Below, piece after piece: positions 1 through 8,543 of a stretch of DNA of 11,631 nucleotides. A program made the translations under genes and the position numbers. The stretch is taken from assembly GCA_002286715.1 (NCBI GenBank), contig NSJX01000093.1:43065-54695 (forward strand), read 5' to 3'. The stretch is from Dentipellis sp. KUC8613 (taxonomy: Eukaryota; Basidiomycota; Agaricomycetes; Russulales; Hericiaceae). Position 1 is the stretch's first letter. Every line of letters starts with the position of its first letter. Below the pieces are notes generated by a model. The model searched no databases and was not told where the DNA came from. It worked only from the letters and a program-made list of their open reading frames with translations.

Positions 1-118
1 TCTGCGAGTTCACCAGATGCGCGTCCGTGAACGTCATGAAAATGTCGTTTGACCCGGTATCGAGCGTCGCGACGCGGGTGCCCTGCGCGAGCGAGTGGCC
101 GCCCGCAGTCATGTCCCG
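1..118 (-). pseudogene. Truncated copy of aspartic protease exon (edge fragment)
   Basis: These bases match 5316-5433, inside exon 4 of the minus-strand aspartic protease, at 116 of 118 positions. Read on the minus strand they stay in the protease frame and encode the stretch around the second catalytic motif Asp-Thr-Gly-Ser-Asn. The two differences, at 66 and 96, change Met to Thr just before the motif and Arg to His. Similarity stops abruptly after position 118, in the middle of what is one continuous exon in the intact gene, so the copy lacks its 5' part here. The C-terminal part, if present, lies left of the window. It cannot encode a complete enzyme from this segment because the first catalytic Asp and the flap would lie upstream, where unrelated sequence is found. 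A recent partial duplication is the simplest reading. Confidence 0.88.
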
Positions 119-141
119 CCGATCAGCAAGAGTGAACACTG

Positions 142-298
142 CTAGGAGAGCTAGACCTAGCACTCCTAGCTCCCTAGTACTCTAGACAACTGACTAGCCC
201 TAGTAGACTTATCCCGACCTAGTTCACCAACTAGACCTCTAGTCACGTATCTAGTTGAGATTCTAGCACAGCACATATATTTCTAGTAGCTATTCTAG
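142..298. repeat. CTAG-dense array, 15 copies in 157 bp
   Basis: The tetranucleotide CTAG starts at 142, 151, 157, 166, 174, 182, 194, 200, 219, 231, 239, 251, 263, 283 and 295. Random sequence of this length would hold fewer than one. Spacings are 6 to 20 bp, with 8, 9 and 12 most frequent, and the bases between copies are not conserved. It is therefore not an ordinary minisatellite. CTAG is self-complementary, so no strand can be assigned. The array starts 24 bp after the protease fragment breaks off. No function is known to me. Confidence 0.85.
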
Positions 299-424
299 TA
301 TGACTATCTAATGCTGCCGCGTCGAACTCCTCGTGCGCAGGAGACACTCGACGATATTGCGCGATGCAAGGGTTTCTGTCTCCATTGTCGGTGCGTACAC
401 GGGTACAGTGTGAGTGGTGTCGTG

Positions 425-1594
425 TCACATATGGGGGAAAGGGAAGACAGAGGTGACGTACGGCTTGAATGCATTCACGTAGAAGAGGCCCTGGTCAAGC
501 TTGCTGGGCGGGAAGGAACTTGTGGGCGGGAGCACGGGATATGCATCCCCACTGTGTCACATGGCTATCTCAACAAGAATCGAAAGGGCAGAATATCCAG
601 GGGGAAAGACATCCTACCTGAGTACCTAACCAACCTGTCGTGGAGAAGGTTATAGGGGAGGAGGGCAGGCAGGACGTAGAAGCGGCAGCTCAGCCGGTTG
701 AGGATGAGAAAGGGTAGATGGCACCAGAGAATGACGAGTGGGTCGTCAAGACGTTCTCGATGGCGCCAGTGTCGGACGAGTGGCTGGTGATTCTGTTCCA
801 GGGCGTACATGCGCTTCGGACTCAGACTCATGCACCACCTCCATCGACGCCCGCCTCCTCACCTTCCCATGGTACGTCAGCGGATTAAACTCCCACGCAC
901 ACTTGCCATTGCGCATGCCCTCGAGCGTCACGAACACGGCTCTGACCGCCTTCGCGCCCTCCGCGAGGTTGGTTTTGGTGCGGTCGTGGTCGTGGTGAGC
1001 AGTGTGACTTGCAGGCCGATGTACAGCTGAGAGGAGATGAGGGTCACGTCATCTCCAAGGTGTGGTCGAGCGCTGGAAGGACGACGGCACGGTAGAAGGT
1101 GCCCGCACGGTCCAGTGTGTTGCTGATTTGCGCGAGATGGAGTTTACCTATATGATTCATGGGAGTGGGGAGTGGTTGTATTGTGCGGGATGGAGTGAGG
1201 AGGGAGGGAAAGACGTACTACGGTGTCGAAAAAGATGTTTGCACCAGAGTGCGTGACGAAGGCGTCGGATCTGCTAGCTGCCGGCCTTGACGCTCGATGT
1301 GCCCGATTGCGGCGACAGAGCACGCTGCCTCAAGTGCATGGATTACTAGGGAGAACACTCACTTCACCTCCTCTTTTCCCCTACTCTCTCCACGCGGGAG
1401 ACCACCATGAGTATTCGTAATAAATCACCTTCCCGACGTGTCCCATGCGCATGCCCCGCGCCCGCTACGTCTGCCGCTGCGTACATTCACCAAAGCTGAA
1501 GAACGTAACAGTGCGCATCAGTATAGTAACAAAGGGTGCGAGCGCGGAGTGGTTGCGCGTCGAGGAGAGCTGTGCGAAGGCCAAGGTGAGCGAG
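425..1594 (-). pseudogene. Probable decayed multi-exon gene, unrecognised family
   Basis: Minus-strand segments read like exons but do not join into an intact gene. From 1593 a segment follows a strong acceptor (pyrimidine tract ending TTCCTCAG at 1595) and continues to about 1381. It is broken by in-frame TAG at 1467-1465 and TAG at 1383-1381. In the same frame another segment starts near 1269 (SDAFVTHSGANIFFDT). A second frame runs from 1147 to about 866, crossed by TGA at 1051-1049, and includes VFVTLEGMRNGKCAWEFNPL before a donor-like AAG|GTGAGG. A last segment from 551, after an acceptor-like CACAG, encodes SKLDQGLFYVNAFKPYVTSV and ends in TGA at 427-425. I do not recognise the protein. 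Chance ORFs, or a living gene with introns I misplaced, remain possible. Confidence 0.3.
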
Positions 1595-2539
1595 CTGAGG
1601 AAGGAGTGAAAGAAGAAAAAGCAGATTACCGTAAATCGATAGCCGTCCGCTTACATAACATTCCCCTTCATGGATCTGGCGTGTACTATAAGTACTCGAA
1701 ACAGTACTTGCACACATCCTCTCCCCATTGCCCTCCTACTCACCTTCTCGGTAGTGTGCGTGCTCTATTGCCCTATTGCGCACACTGCTGTCGCCGCCGC
1801 TAACGCGACATTCGCGTCTCGATGTCCGACATCGCGCCCGCTCCGTCACCCGACGCAGTCGTGTGCCTCCTCGCGCGCACAGCCTACACATACACATCCC
1901 AGCGCGCCCACTCAACGTGTCGAGGAGCCCCTGTATGTGAAGGGTAGGATTGCAGAAGCGTAATAGCAGGAGCAGCAGTCCAGGGGACAGTCAGGTGAGA
2001 ACTACTTACCTTTCCGCTGACGCGCTCTCATTTCGACTTCCACCTCTTAGTCCCCTTTGTTTCCTCTCCCCTTCGCGCACGTCCGCGCTCTCACCCCTTC
2101 AGGACAATCAGTCACCCTCTTGTGCCCCGCACGGCTCTCGGACCTGCGCACGATGCCATCTTGGCTTCTCGGGCTTCTCGCGCCCCTCGCGCCTGCAAAA
2201 ACCCTATGTACACCATCTCCCTCTCGGCCCGCTTGCACCCTCTCACGCCTGCATGCCATCGCCTGTACGCACCGCCCCTCTCGCTTGTGCTCGTACATCC
2301 AAACGCACGTGTTCTTCCCCTCCGGGACCCCCGGAATTGATGCCGGATTCATAATACCGACTTGGATGCAGATGTCCGAAATGAGGTTATACTCATAGTT
2401 CACCATCTCGATTTCCCTGACCCATCCATGTACATAGATGTATTAGTAGAATCACACGTACTATATATGTATGTCAGTGGTGTCAATAAATTCTGTGCCG
2501 CGAAAGAGTCGAACTCGGCTCTGTGGCTCTCTGGCGCAG
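1595..2539. other. Pyrimidine-biased stretch, no supported gene
   Basis: About 0.9 kb without a convincing gene. The plus strand is rich in C and T, especially 1700-1900 and 2040-2340, so open frames arise easily on both strands. An intron-like element on the plus strand runs from GTGAGA near 1994 to CTCTTAG near 2050, but the flanking frames do not form a recognisable protein. A short minus-strand open segment begins with ATG at 2406 and ends near a donor-like GTGCGT around 2310. It could be the first exon of the decayed gene downstream, but nothing in it is diagnostic. Confidence 0.4.
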
Positions 2540-2607
2540 CTAGGCTCCCTAGCGTGTCTAGTTCCTCTAGCTGCGTCTACTCAGTAATAAGTAACTTGCT
2601 GATCTAG
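2540..2607. repeat. Second CTAG cluster with 9-bp period
   Basis: CTAG begins at 2540, 2549, 2558 and 2567, which is an exact 9-bp period with unrelated 5-bp fillers, and again at 2604. The left cluster (142-298) shares the string CTCCCTAG and some 9-bp spacings, so the two are probably related. Outside these two clusters CTAG occurs only about 16 times in the rest of the window by eye. Confidence 0.7.
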
Positions 2608-3292
2608 TAGGAGAACACTGGCTTGCTGACCTCAAATGATCGCTCGGCCCTGGCGGGGCGCCCGTAATCCTTTGGCATCCCGACTTTTGTCACTCTAGTC
2701 AGTTCTCCGGATAGGAGCCTCGTATTGTCTGAAAACCGTCGCTTCCACCGTAGATGCATTAGCGCGCATGTATCTTTGAATACCGTGCTTGACTTCATTT
2801 AGACTCCGCAACGACGCGAAAGCGGCTGCATGATTGGAGAACGGGTCTCAACTTGAAGACCTTTGCTTTTTTCCCCTAATGACACTGGTAATCACCCCTA
2901 CCCTTTCTCGTCATGGAATCAGTGAGTTTGTATAAGGTCCCGAGTCAAGTGATACAAAGCTAAAAGCCGAGTTCTTTGTATAGTCGCGTATCAAAAATTC
3001 TGCGCCAGGACTGAAGTCACCCTCCTCCGCAGGCCGCGTCTCCCTACGCTGACCCCAAAGGTCAATAGCCAGAGCGCGGAGTCATCTCAGGGCTCCTGAC
3101 ATGCGACTACATGAAATAAAAGTTCCCGCGCCCCATCACTCTCGGAGCAACCGCATCGTGCTTCCGGGGATCAATACATGCGCAGCAGGTAAATTGACCC
3201 TGATAGTAATACAGTATGCCAGACGGTGCTTGGCCGTCACATACCTGCAGTCGTGCAAGTACGCAACGAAGCAAAGGCGAAGTCGGCACAGT
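2608..3292. other. Intergenic region upstream of the plus-strand protease
   Basis: No gene is supported here. Short frames on both strands lack homology signals and splice logic. The stretch ends in the promoter of the plus-strand aspartic protease. Base composition becomes mixed and less CT-biased than the region to its left. Confidence 0.5.
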
Positions 3293-3428
3293 ACATAAAG
3301 GCCGTGGCCTTGATTCTGTTTCGGTCCCAAGGCAGGCCCTTGTATTGCGCATAGCGTTGATCGTTATACGGTTTCTTCCTTCCTTCCTCCTTTCTCTCTT
3401 TGCAAAACACCCTATTATACATTCCAAG
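3293..3428 (+). promoter_or_regulatory. Core promoter and CT-rich leader of the plus-strand protease
   Basis: An ACATAAAG motif at 3293-3300 resembles a weak TATA element. A CT-rich block at about 3371-3400 (repeats of TTCC) follows, then CAAAACACC and the ATG at 3429. A TATA-like box followed by a pyrimidine block just before transcription start is common in fungal promoters. The start site itself is inferred. Confidence 0.45.
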
Positions 3429-4737
3429 ATGTTGTTCCCATCACTTATGGTGTCAACCTTCGCTGTCGTGTCTGTTCTCGACCGCACGCATGCTCTGCCC
3501 ATCCAGACAAACTCATCCAAGGATGCATGGAGCAATGATACCCGGTGCGTTTTCCTCAGGTTCTCCTTGTCCGTGTTCTGAACGTGAAGTTCTAGAAAGC
3601 TAAACCGACGAGCGCCCACTCCTATCACTTTGGATCTTTCTCCTGTGGTGATAAGGGGCCTCGAGGTCGGTTACACGACAAACATTCAGATTGGCGGGAA
3701 CCCCAATGACTTCAAGGTACTCATGGATACTGGGTCGTCGACATTCTGGGTGATACACGAGAGCTCACGGCAGAAGGTGCGTACGCCTTTCTCCCCGTAT
3801 ATGATGGTACAACAAGCTGACCCTCATCTTAGGGCAATCATAACACCATTGGGCCCGGGACGTCGCAGACGCTACGAGTCTCCGACAATCCGTTTTCTAT
3901 TGCTTACAATGACGGCGCTGAGTTATCTGGCGTCGTAGGATCAGACTCGGTCAATGTCGGCGGCGCTGTAGTCAACGGTCTTCCATTCGGGGTTGCAAAT
4001 GTGCTCAACGCCGCAATTGCAGGTGGGGTCGAAGATGGTGTGATGGGACTCGCCAGAGGGGTCCGTGTTTCTTTCATGCATCATGAGTGCGGCCCATTTA
4101 TCGGTTGCTCTTCCTACAGGTCAGGAGCCGCACCGGTACTCCTACTGTCCTGGAGATCCTGGCCAGGCTGCATATAATCCCGGCGCCAGTAATGGGCTGG
4201 GGCATCGGACGGCGGAACAGCGAGGTGATGTTCGGTGGCATCAATCAGCGCAAGTTCACGGGCCAGTTGAGGCAAGTCCCCATGCGGTCTTCTCGCGATC
4301 CCGCGCAACAGCGTTTCGACAATGGTGCCATCCGTGTGGAGATCTCACAGGCATCCATGGGCAACAGCATCATCACGACAAGCCCACGAATCGGCATTTT
4401 GGACACCGGCGCGTCCGCAATCCACACGCCCGCATCCGACGCAGCCCGGCTGAACGCACAAATCCCGGGCAATGTCCTCAGCCCTGAAGGGCACACGCTC
4501 ATACCGTGCCAAAATGCGATACCGCTGTCTCTCAATATTGGCAATGTTTGGTATACACTCGATCCTCGAGACATTGTCGGCCCGCCGGTCCCCCAAGCCC
4601 CCGGATTGTGTTTCTCGAACATCGTGGGAGACCTGCTTGAGGACGAGGACTGGACCATCGGGATTCCATTTTTCAAAAACTTCTATGTGGTGATGGACCT
4701 TGTAGCATCACAGGTTGGTTTAGCTACACTAGTTTAA
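3429..4737 (+). CDS. Secreted pepsin-type aspartic protease (A1 family), 380 aa, four exons
   Basis: Endopeptidase of the pepsin A1 fold, expected to be secreted as a zymogen and to cut proteins at acidic pH. Exons: 3429-3544, 3596-3776, 3833-4060 and 4120-4737, giving introns of 51, 56 and 59 bp with phases 2, 0 and 0. Residues 1 to about 22 look like a signal peptide, followed by a short basic propeptide with a possible Kex2-like RR site near residue 43. The first catalytic motif DTGSS has Asp83. The flap Tyr is Tyr124 (AYNDG). The second motif is DTGAS with Asp270. Asp-to-Asp spacing of 187 is close to pepsin (183). Cys305 and Cys339 match the conserved C-terminal-lobe disulfide. The end, VGLATLV, is pepsin-like and has no GPI signal, so a soluble enzyme is likely. 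The donor of intron 3 (GTCCGT) is weak. Intron 1 could instead end 6 bp earlier (acceptor GTGAAG). The gene faces a paralog tail to tail. Confidence 0.92.
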
Positions 4738-5031
4738 TGTGGGTGGGGAATAGCGTGGTTTGTGGCGTCATCGAGCTTCAATATTGTATATCATCATCAC
4801 ATCTTTCAATTGTTTGAGACGCGTACCCGCTAAATGCGAGAGGTTCTGTATTCAAAGCGTCTTGAAACCCGCGCGTACTTAACGAATCCCTTTGACTCTA
4901 CAGTCATTTTTTCGATGTCAGGTCGGGCGGCACCTTTGTTCTCGTGTCACTAACAAAACCCTAGTACGACCTTAGCAGGCCTTGACGAAACGGCTGTGCT
5001 GGAAACAGAGGATCACATTTGTAGACGTCGG
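4738..5031. other. Shared 3' intergenic region between convergent proteases
   Basis: This is the 294 bp between the stop codons of the two facing protease genes. It is AT-richer than the coding sequence, and tracts such as TATTGTATATCATCATC near 4783 may serve 3'-end formation. With so little space the two 3' untranslated regions may overlap, giving complementary transcript ends. That is inference only. Confidence 0.5.
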
Positions 5032-6409
5032 TCATCGAAGTTGAGCGAACGTCACGCTGTTTCTACCTATATCCAGTATGAAATAGACGTTCTTGAGGAA
5101 AGGACCCCCAGCGAGAAACGTCCCCTCCGCTCGGTCCTCGCCCAAGATGTGCGACCAACACATATTAGGCAGACCCGGAATCCCAATCGGGTCCCCGACC
5201 AGGTCTCGAGGGTCCATGGGCCAGTCAAACTTGCCGATGCCCAAGGCAATGCGAGCCTGCGTATTGCAGGGAATGGCAAACTCCCCCGGAACCGCCAGCT
5301 GCACTGCGCCGGGGATCTGCGAGTTCACCAGATGCGCGTCCGTGAACGTCATGAAAATGTCGTTTGACCCGGTATCGAGCATCGCGACGCGGGTGCCCTG
5401 CGCGAGCGAGCGGCCGCCCGCAGTCATGTCCCGGACGGATACGCGCCAGTCGCCCTGCTCCGTTATGATGTTCGGAACCTCGGCCATGACCTTGGAGTTG
5501 AAGAGCGCGGTGTTGGGAGCACCCAGGCTTATCTGGCCGCCGTGGCCGCCGTCGAGAGCTCTGGGCAGCTTCCAGCCGGAGAGAGCAAGAGGAATGAGCC
5601 TAGCCGCTGCTAGGGCTTCGACGATTGTAGGTGCACCCGTGCGCGAAGCAAACTATTGCCCGACCCCATACTTTTGTCAGAAATTCATGCTGAACCGAAC
5701 AGGAAATCGCGTACACTGTGACCAAAACCCATAATACCATCCTCAAAGTCCGTCGGGATGGACCCGGTCATGACTTCGGCGGTGCCAAAGGGGAAATTGG
5801 GTAGTATGGCGGTGAGAGAGACGAACACGTTGTCTCGAACGACGAACCCTTGTAGGGAGCTCGACTCAACATCTTCGTATTCAGTTGCCCACTTCGCGAT
5901 CGGTGGGGCCTGTCCCGGGGATAGTTTCGGCCCGATGCCATTATGATCGCCCTACGCGGGAGGCGTGAGGATCGCACAGCGGAGAAGATGCGACGAAACG
6001 CACCCGATTTTGCGCATCCTCTCCCATGACCCAGAATTCGGAAGAGCCACAATCGACGTTCACGTTGAACGGTCGAGGGTTCCTGCCAATGAAGACTTGT
6101 GTGTAGTAACTGAAGTCATTTCCTACAATGCCGATGGGCAGTATGAATGGTGGGCCGGTGGCGGCGGCGCGCGGGTGAAGGTTGCTGGTCAGAGGATTGT
6201 CGGTCATCATCATACACAAACCTAAATGAGAAGGATGGAACTTACCTGGGGACATTCAGATGCTCGTGTGCTGCCGTAACATTTCCAGCAGCTCTGGCGC
6301 GCGGCTTGATGCGATGGGTGCGCCGAGCGGCATCAACGGCTGGTGTAGAAAGAAGGAGCAGGGAAACGCTCCAAAGAATATAGGTACAATTGGAAGGCGG
6401 GAGACGCAT
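5032..6409 (-). CDS. Pepsin-type aspartic protease paralog with DCG active-site motif, 400 aa, four exons
   Basis: Exons on the minus strand: 6409-6246, 6184-6004, 5951-5715 and 5652-5032. Introns are 61, 52 and 62 bp with phases 2, 0 and 0, exactly as in the facing protease, and exon 2 is 181 bp in both. Residues 1 to about 27 form a clear signal peptide (hydrophobic core LWSVSLLLLSTPAV). A basic propeptide follows. The first catalytic motif is Asp99-Cys-Gly-Ser-Ser instead of DTGSS. The flap Tyr is Tyr140. The second motif is DTGSN with Asp287. Cys323 and Cys359 fit the conserved lobe disulfide. It shares DPRDLVG and FLKNVYFILD-type segments with its neighbour but is clearly diverged (roughly a third to two fifths identical by eye). 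No stops or frameshifts were found, so it should yield a full protein. Activity is uncertain because of the Cys beside the catalytic Asp. No in-frame upstream ATG occurs in the 60 bp checked upstream. Confidence 0.9.
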
Positions 6410-6451
6410 GAGGGGCAGCGAAGATATCTGCCGCTGATCTAGAAGGGCATG

Positions 6452-6459
6452 CTTTTATC
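6452..6459 (-). promoter_or_regulatory. TATA-like element of the minus-strand protease
   Basis: GATAAAAG on the minus strand, about 43 bp upstream of the ATG at 6409. If used, the 5' untranslated leader would be very short. This is a motif match only. Confidence 0.35.
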
Positions 6460-7032
6460 CCATGAAAGCGGCGAACAGGCGGGACATTTGTCCATGGCGA
6501 TAGATCATTTCAACGGCTAGCGATCAAGCTTGGAGTAGTGTGCCTTGAGCTTCTTTCCCGACTCGAGCCGCGGAAGTCCGCTGCTCACACCTGGCTAAGT
6601 TAACACGCGCACAGCAGCAGTCCGGGTTGGACTGACTTGCATTCAATCTACATCAAGCAGGTGAGAACATAAATATCATTTATGGTTGTCCTGCAGACGA
6701 ACCAGTAGCGCGAGAACGAGAGTTGATATGGGACATAATCGAGCCAGAGCGTCTGTACAAGGTTATTTTAATCTGACATTCACGGGGATTGATAAGTCTG
6801 TGCACCTACTTGGTTCAAACACTACCAAAGCGGATCGCGATGGGTCGGATATCCGAGATCGTCAGGGCGGTTCTTGCACTGCCTTCGTAATAAGCGATGG
6901 TGGAACAGCTAGAGTCTCAAAATGGGGAAGGAGCAGAAAGATTGGCATTATGGTCATGGCTCAATAAAAGTACACGTGAGTAGCAGGCGAAGCGATCGAG
7001 GTCGAGATTCAGAGCGAAACACAGACGACAAA
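6460..7032. other. Intergenic region, no gene seen
   Basis: This stretch holds the upstream region of the minus-strand protease and the 3' region of the minus-strand gene at 7033-7844. A 93-codon plus-strand frame at 6686-6967 shows no recognisable domain, splice sites or signal peptide and is not called. Confidence 0.5.
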
Positions 7033-7844
7033 TCAATCGAAGCTTTTTCGAGCACGCAGTCTGATAGTTCTCTGGCTCTCCCCAGAGGCATCGTGGCCCG
7101 ACGAAGCTCTGCGCCGGATGGCGGCCTTACCCCAATCGCGATCGACCTCGGCACGCCTGCGTTTCCCGGGGGACATTGTTGCCTTGGGCGAACAGGCGAG
7201 GTAGGTTTGTATGGGTGATCGACGGGGGCGGGACCGGGCCGGAAGTATTGTTTCGCAGCGGGCATGGAAATTCTTCTCAGTGATGGTGAGCGTGGAGTCC
7301 GTCGATGAGGTAGTCTCTAGCTCCGGCGCGGACTCCGAGCAGCAGCTCTTGCACGAAACGTAAGAATCTTCCGACTGCACGACACTGGCTATAAGACCGG
7401 GAGTGCAGGAATGGCTATGCAGGGAATTGACTTACGGATAACGAGGGACAGCAACTTGACGTGCCAGTTCCCCATGTGAGCCCGAGTCCGGGTGGAATGA
7501 CGGACCATGACAGGCCATCAAGATCCGCAAATTCGGTCTTCACCGAAGCAAAGCACTTGTGCAGTATGTCTCGTTCCTCCTGCTGTACGCTTGAGTACAT
7601 ATGCCGTCAAGAGATGGAAAGCGGTACGCACATCGGTCATATGAAGCGCGGCTGCATCCTCGCGCGCTTGTTCCTCCTCTAACTGTCGCTGTCGCGCCGC
7701 TCGGACAAGGGCTCTTGAATTCGTGTGCTGCAGAGGAAGAGATGTGATTGTATGGGACGGCTTTGACGAGGGTAGCTGAGGTAGAGGCCGCGGACGCGGA
7801 CCACTTGGCGTGCCAATGCTAGGATCCAGAGTAATGACAGACAT
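7033..7844 (-). CDS. Hypothetical Ser/Arg-rich protein, 233 aa, three exons
   Basis: Exons on the minus strand: 7844-7632, 7582-7436 and 7374-7033. The introns are 49 bp (GTGCGT..TACAG, branch-like CTTGAC) and 61 bp (GTAAGT..GTGCAG), both phase 0, and all three exons stay open after joining. Residues 1-71 are Pro/Ser-rich and then helical and charged (ARQRQLEEEQAREDAA). Residues 72-120 hold a compact segment with several aromatic residues (LSWSVIPPGLGLTW). Residues 121-233 are rich in Ser, Arg and Cys, with basic clusters such as GKRRR and IRRRA that could act as nuclear targeting signals. I do not recognise the family and assign no function. No signal peptide or membrane segment is present. 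The model rests on splice-site and frame consistency. The PCNA gene is transcribed divergently 700 bp away. Confidence 0.6.
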
Positions 7845-8458
7845 GACGTGGGTTTGTGGATATACCCTCCCAGAAGGCTAGCGAGGATCGTGTCGTATAA
7901 GAGCTAGCGGAGCTCGAGGCAGGGTGCAGGTCGATGTGAAAGAGGAAGATAAAAAGGCACCAGGCAAAGAAGACGTAGAACACGGATGGCCATGAGGAGG
8001 ACCGCTTATTGTGGTTCAGTCCGGCGGCTCGCGCGCAACGTGGTGTTGCTGGGAAACAATTGTTCCCTGCCTTTTCTGTCTGGACATACGTGCGTAGTCG
8101 TCTCTTGGCTGCCGTTGCGTAGAGATTGTGTCCGCTGCATCGATTCTGTCGACGTCGCATGAGTGGTCGAAGTGAACTGTCAACACTACGCAGTGCCAGT
8201 AAGGCCCCCAGAAACCGGGCTCTATAAGCTCAAGCGCACTCCACAATCCCGGTTATAGATCTTCAACGGCATATATATTTCATTGTGTCCTTCTCATGTT
8301 GCTTCATCATCGCGACAGTGCCTGCCTGCATGAAGGAGGCCTTGTGGATGCAAATTTAGTAACGACTTGAATATGAGCGTGAACGTGACAAACACGGTGT
8401 GACCGTTGTGTGACTTTGCGCGTTTGTGAGAATTGAGACTCCGCTCCTTAGCTGAGCG
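7845..8458. other. Divergent intergenic region between the hypothetical gene and PCNA
   Basis: No gene is supported. On the minus strand it contains a pyrimidine-rich stretch (about 7930-7980) that could be the leader of the gene at 7844. TATATATA-like sequence occurs at 8271-8278. Short minus-strand frames, one with a hydrophobic segment (about 7920-7980), are probably by-products of this pyrimidine bias. Confidence 0.45.
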
Positions 8459-8466
8459 GACGCGTC
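8459..8466. promoter_or_regulatory. MCB-type cell-cycle box (GACGCGTC) upstream of PCNA
   Basis: The palindrome GACGCGTC contains ACGCGT, the core of the MluI cell-cycle box bound by MBF-type factors in yeasts, where it drives G1/S expression of replication genes including PCNA. It lies 78 bp upstream of the PCNA ATG, a typical promoter distance. A CT-rich leader follows and ends directly at the ATG. Conservation of this regulation in this fungus is inferred. Confidence 0.6.
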
Positions 8467-8543
8467 GAGTCCTTCGTCCTTACCTCCCGCCGCGTAGCCA
8501 CTATCCATCCCCTTCAAAATACCCATTTCTCTCGCTTTCTACC

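Noticed and set aside
311..655. 114-codon plus-strand open frame and a 56-codon one at 718-888
   Set aside because: Neither shows a known domain, and the short one follows an in-frame stop directly. The minus strand of the same DNA has more exon-like borders, so these are more likely shadows of the relic.
1670..1963. Plus-strand frame starting with a hydrophobic, signal-peptide-like segment
   Set aside because: The rest is a low-complexity Thr/Ser/Pro/Arg translation of a pyrimidine-rich stretch, with no cleavage context, domain or consistent continuation.
119..2610. Helitron carrying gene fragments, suggested by CTAG ends and exon-like pieces
   Set aside because: A Helitron has a single 3' CTRR end with a nearby hairpin and a 5' TC, not arrays of CTAG. 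No hairpin or Rep/helicase frame was seen.
3107..3628. 173-codon open frame on the minus strand
   Set aside because: It runs antisense across the promoter, signal-peptide exon and intron 1 of the well-supported plus-strand protease. It has no recognisable domain.
4245..4676. 143-codon minus-strand frame
   Set aside because: It is antisense to exon 4 of the plus-strand protease, where catalytic motifs and cysteines fix the true frame.
6811..6830. GGTTCAAAC as a tRNA T-loop
   Set aside because: No matching A-box, anticodon stem or acceptor stem can be folded around it.
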